DNA of 8,100 nucleotides. Origin: a bacterium (GTDB lineage Bacteria; Electryoneota; Electryoneia; Electryoneales; Electryoneaceae). This document shows positions 6,313-8,100 of this stretch, one piece after another. The DNA lies in assembly GCA_028278125.1 (NCBI GenBank), contig JANQEY010000176.1, positions 1 through 8,100 on the forward strand, written 5' to 3'. How positions within the stretch are numbered: position 1 is the first letter of the stretch; the number at the start of each line of letters is the position of its first letter. A program made the translations under genes and the position numbers. The notes under the pieces were generated by a model. It was not told the DNA's origin. It did no database searches and worked only from the letters and a program-made list of their open reading frames with translations.

Positions 6313-7286
6313 CTGAAGAAACCTCCACCCGGATATAAATGGTGATCCGCACCGGGTACTTCAGGTTCTCCTTCAAATGCTTTTTCTTTGAATATTTCAA
6401 TCATTATCTGTTCTACCATGTCATAATCGGCAGCTGAGACAGGCACGAATCCCCCGCGAAGCTCCACATCCCACCGGGACATTAGAGTACTGTCATCCTT
6501 CGCTGACGGGTTTAATTCCAGCAGTGTTTCCCTGAGTAGTGAGATCAATGAATCGGGTTTGCCCGGGGCGTACACAATGGGAAAATTAGGTATTGGATCG
6601 CTTCGTGCTATTATTTTTAATCCTTTATCCTCGTATCTCGCAGCTACTACATCACGAATCCCACAAACGTCATTATTGCCCGTAAGTACAGCCTTTGCGG
6701 CATTATCATGGCGATTATAATAAGTAAAAGATTCCAGGTCCGATAATTTTATGCCTGCATTTTTCAGCATTAAACGAGGATATAAATGGCTTGAGGTCGA
6801 CAATGGTGATCCGAAGGCAATACTACTACCTCCAAGGTCAGATATACCATTTATAGGACTGTCTTCGCGAACGCATAAAACAGACCGAAATGTCGAACTA
6901 CCACCGGTATTTAACCGTACCAGAGGAATGGCTCCAAAACGTTTCCTGGCTCTTACATACGTTACCGGGCCAAGATAGGCAATATCGATTTCACCCTTTT
7001 CCAGCTGAGAAACAGTTTCGTGATAAGAAGTTGAAAGAACGAGCTCAAACTGGTAGGGAGTTCTTTCACTCAGTGCATCAATGAATGGTTGATACCTGAG
7101 GATCATCAGTCTGGGATTATAAAATGTAACTATTCCAAACCGAATTACCAGTTTATCAGTTGTTTCCGGATTAGTTCCACTATCCTGGCTATTTCCCTTT
7201 GAGGATATTGACATTAACAACAGGAGAACAATGAGAATTATTTTCGACCTTGAAATTGGCAACCAGGTTTGTAAGAGGGAATTCAT
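6309..7286 (-). CDS. PhnD-like periplasmic binding protein, probable sensory partner of the kinase
   Basis: 325 residues. The N-terminus (R13-S14-K15, then a hydrophobic run from 16 to about 28) is a signal peptide or membrane anchor. The mature part fits the phosphate/phosphite/phosphonate binding-protein family (PhnD, periplasmic binding protein type 2 fold): 'RFGIVTFYNPRLMILRYQPF' opening, 'GEIDIAYLGPVTYVRARK' (98-115), the S-T-S anion loop in 'FGSPLSTSSHLYPRLML' (158-174), 'NRHDNAAKAVLTGNNDVCGI' (191-210) and 'RSDPIPNFPIVYAPG' (228-242). Family knowledge says the STS loop and the His of 'HDNAAKAV' contact the oxyanion head group. No transporter permease or ATPase gene adjoins it; it leads an operon with a kinase and a response regulator, so a sensing role is more likely than uptake. 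Cysteines at 138 and 208 and the glycine-rich tail are noteworthy. The ligand could be phosphonate, phosphite, phosphate, arsenite or another small molecule; sequence does not decide. ATG start; its Shine-Dalgarno is weak. Confidence 0.88.
   Translation of the reverse strand: MNSLLQTWLPISRSKIILIVLLLLMSISSKGNSQDSGTNPETTDKLVIRFGIVTFYNPRLMILRYQPFIDALSERTPYQFELVLSTSYHETVSQLEKGEIDIAYLGPVTYVRARKRFGAIPLVRLNTGGSSTFRSVLCVREDSPINGISDLGGSSIAFGSPLSTSSHLYPRLMLKNAGIKLSDLESFTYYNRHDNAAKAVLTGNNDVCGIRDVVAARYEDKGLKIIARSDPIPNFPIVYAPGKPDSLISLLRETLLELNPSAKDDSTLMSRWDVELRGGFVPVSAADYDMVEQIMIEIFKEKAFEGEPEVPGADHHLYPGGGFFR
6322..6326 (-). promoter_or_regulatory. Shine-Dalgarno for the histidine kinase inside the upstream gene
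   Basis: Minus-strand GGAGG, 9 nt before the GTG at 6310-6312, is embedded in the glycine-rich last codons of the PhnD-like gene. Together with the GTGA stop-start overlap it supports both the GTG start and translational coupling. Confidence 0.6.
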
Positions 7287-7299
7287 CTCTAACTCTGAA

Positions 7300-7334
7300 T
7301 TTATACCCTGTTTTTTTTGAATTTATCAAAGTTA
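7300..7334 (-). promoter_or_regulatory. Candidate promoter(s) of the sensory operon
   Basis: Only 70 nt separate the upstream terminator from the first gene. On the minus strand there are two overlapping options. TTGATA (7324-7329), an 18-nt gap and TATAAA (7300-7305) fit sigma-70, but transcription would start only a few bases before the ATG at 7286. TAACTTTG (7327-7334) matches the Bacteroidota -7 element TAnnTTTG and would give a leader of about 35 nt, but I see no well-spaced TTG -33 element for it. No sigma-54 pattern is visible, so self-activation by the operon's own regulator is not supported. Confidence 0.4.
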
Positions 7335-7356
7335 TGCAAAACAGACAACTATATAT

Positions 7357-7388
7357 AAAAAACCGGACAGATTTTTAAGTCTGCCCGG
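7357..7388 (-). terminator. Intrinsic terminator of the right-hand T9SS-sorted protein gene
   Basis: On the minus strand CCGGGCAGA (7388-7380) pairs with TCTGTCCGG (7371-7363), a 9-bp stem with one G-U pair and an 8-nt loop. It is followed directly by six T (7362-7357). It lies 24 nt after the stop at 7413 and separates that gene from the sensory operon. Confidence 0.85.
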
Positions 7389-7412
7389 CTCGGTATTTAT
7401 ATAGAAATAAAC

Positions 7413-8100
7413 CTATTTCATCAGGATCATTTTTCTTAATTCCCTGATCGGTCCAGCCTCAAACGTGAGGAAATACATCCCACTCGACAAACCAGCTCCA
7501 TTGAATGCAACTGAATGGTATCCAGCGTTCATCCTTTCATTGGCAAGAACAGCTACCTGCTGACCGAGAAGGTTAAAAACACGCGCCTTCACCATGCTGT
7601 TTTCTTTCAACGCAAATTTTACCGTCGTTACAGGGTTGAACGGATTCGGGTATACACCCTCGAATTTCCATTCCAACGGAATGGATGCCAGGTCACGTTC
7701 CTCAATATCAAGATCACCGGCAACATTCATCGTTAATGGCAGCCAGTTATTCTCATTGTCACAGGCATCGTTTTCGAATGTCAGGTAAAGGTTATAATCG
7801 CGACCAGGTAAACCTGAACCACGGAAGATCAAATCTATTACTATTGATGAGTCCGGTTGCAGGACACCCTCAGCGTTTACTATCTCGACATATTCGACCG
7901 CATCGTGGAATCCGAAGATTTCTACAAAATCATCATTCATGTCGTCAATGATCGTTACAAACGTCCATGCGTAAGGGTTCCAGGCGTTAGTTACACAAGC
8001 ACCGGTTGGGCCTTTGATTGTTGTATCTTCGAATTCATGCAACAGGATCGTGTCACCCGTATAGGCATTCATCTTATAAATGTGCGAAACGTCATTGTCC
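7413..8100 (-). CDS. C-terminal part of a T9SS-sorted surface protein (5' end beyond window)
   Basis: The reading frame is open from the right edge of the window (first whole codon at 8099-8097) to a TAG at 7413-7415, giving 228 visible residues. The ATG at 8070-8072 is probably internal: residues before it ('DNDVSHIYK') run smoothly into 'MNAYTGDTI', a pattern like beta-propeller or 'xxIYKIDxxTG' repeats. About residues 60-126 form an Ig-like domain of the kind with '...DSSIVIDLIFRGSGLPGRDY' and 'PLTMNV'. The last 90 residues are a T9SS type A sorting domain with 'YPNPFNP' at 150-156, 'VFNLLGQQV' and an ending 'LRKMILMK'. The protein should be exported by the type IX system and its C-terminal domain removed on the surface. 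The function of the main body is not visible. A strong terminator follows. Confidence 0.88.
   Translation of the reverse strand, partial: DNDVSHIYKMNAYTGDTILLHEFEDTTIKGPTGACVTNAWNPYAWTFVTIIDDMNDDFVEIFGFHDAVEYVEIVNAEGVLQPDSSIVIDLIFRGSGLPGRDYNLYLTFENDACDNENNWLPLTMNVAGDLDIEERDLASIPLEWKFEGVYPNPFNPVTTVKFALKENSMVKARVFNLLGQQVAVLANERMNAGYHSVAFNGAGLSSGMYFLTFEAGPIRELRKMILMK

Noticed and set aside
6218..6400. 60-codon minus-strand frame spanning the binding protein / kinase junction
   Set aside because: It overlaps both real genes in another frame and encodes nothing recognisable; the GTGA overlap explains the junction.
7413..8072. A complete 219-residue protein starting at ATG 8072
   Set aside because: The frame is open to the window edge, and T9SS-sorted proteins need a signal peptide, which is absent at this ATG; it is a truncated larger gene.
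1..8100. CRISPR arrays, tRNA or rRNA genes, insertion sequences, phage genes
   Set aside because: No regularly spaced repeats, cloverleaf-like sequences, transposase or integrase motifs, or terminal inverted repeats were seen; almost all of the window is explained by coding sequence.

Overview
The window looks like the chromosome of a member of the FCB (Fibrobacteres-Chlorobi-Bacteroidetes) superphylum or a related candidate phylum. Two large secreted proteins end in the type IX secretion (T9SS) C-terminal sorting domain with the typical 'YPNPFNP' motif, and the base composition is moderately AT-rich. I cannot name a genus. Apart from a gene end at the extreme left, every gene lies on the minus strand.

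Layout, left to right. (1) Positions 2-250, plus strand: the 3' end of a class II fumarate hydratase (fumC). A perfectly symmetric hairpin at 277-303 follows it and lies between two convergent genes. (2) 335-3208, minus: a 957-residue multi-domain exported protein. It has a signal peptide, a jelly-roll domain, an Ig-like domain, a beta module, two tandem OB-like folds, a fibronectin type III domain split by a second copy of the beta module, and a T9SS sorting domain. (3) 3415-7286, minus: a compact three-gene sensory operon read in the order PhnD-like periplasmic binding protein, membrane histidine kinase, NtrC-type sigma-54 response regulator. The first two genes overlap by 4 nt and the last two are 48 nt apart. 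(4) 7413-8100, minus: the C-terminal part of another T9SS-sorted surface protein, ended by its own intrinsic terminator at 7357-7388, which separates it from the sensory operon.

Likely working model. The PhnD-like protein binds a small, probably oxyanionic ligand outside the inner membrane and presents it to the periplasmic domain of the kinase. The kinase phosphorylates Asp56 of the response regulator, which activates sigma-54 promoters elsewhere. No ABC permease or ATPase lies beside the binding protein, so it probably senses rather than transports. The design parallels AioX-AioS-AioR (arsenite sensing) and, more loosely, TorT-TorS-TorR. The ligand and target genes cannot be read from this window, and I found no -24/-12 sigma-54 promoter in the intergenic gaps I searched. 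The most interesting items are this transporter-less sensory operon and the nested-domain architecture of the 957-residue secreted protein.
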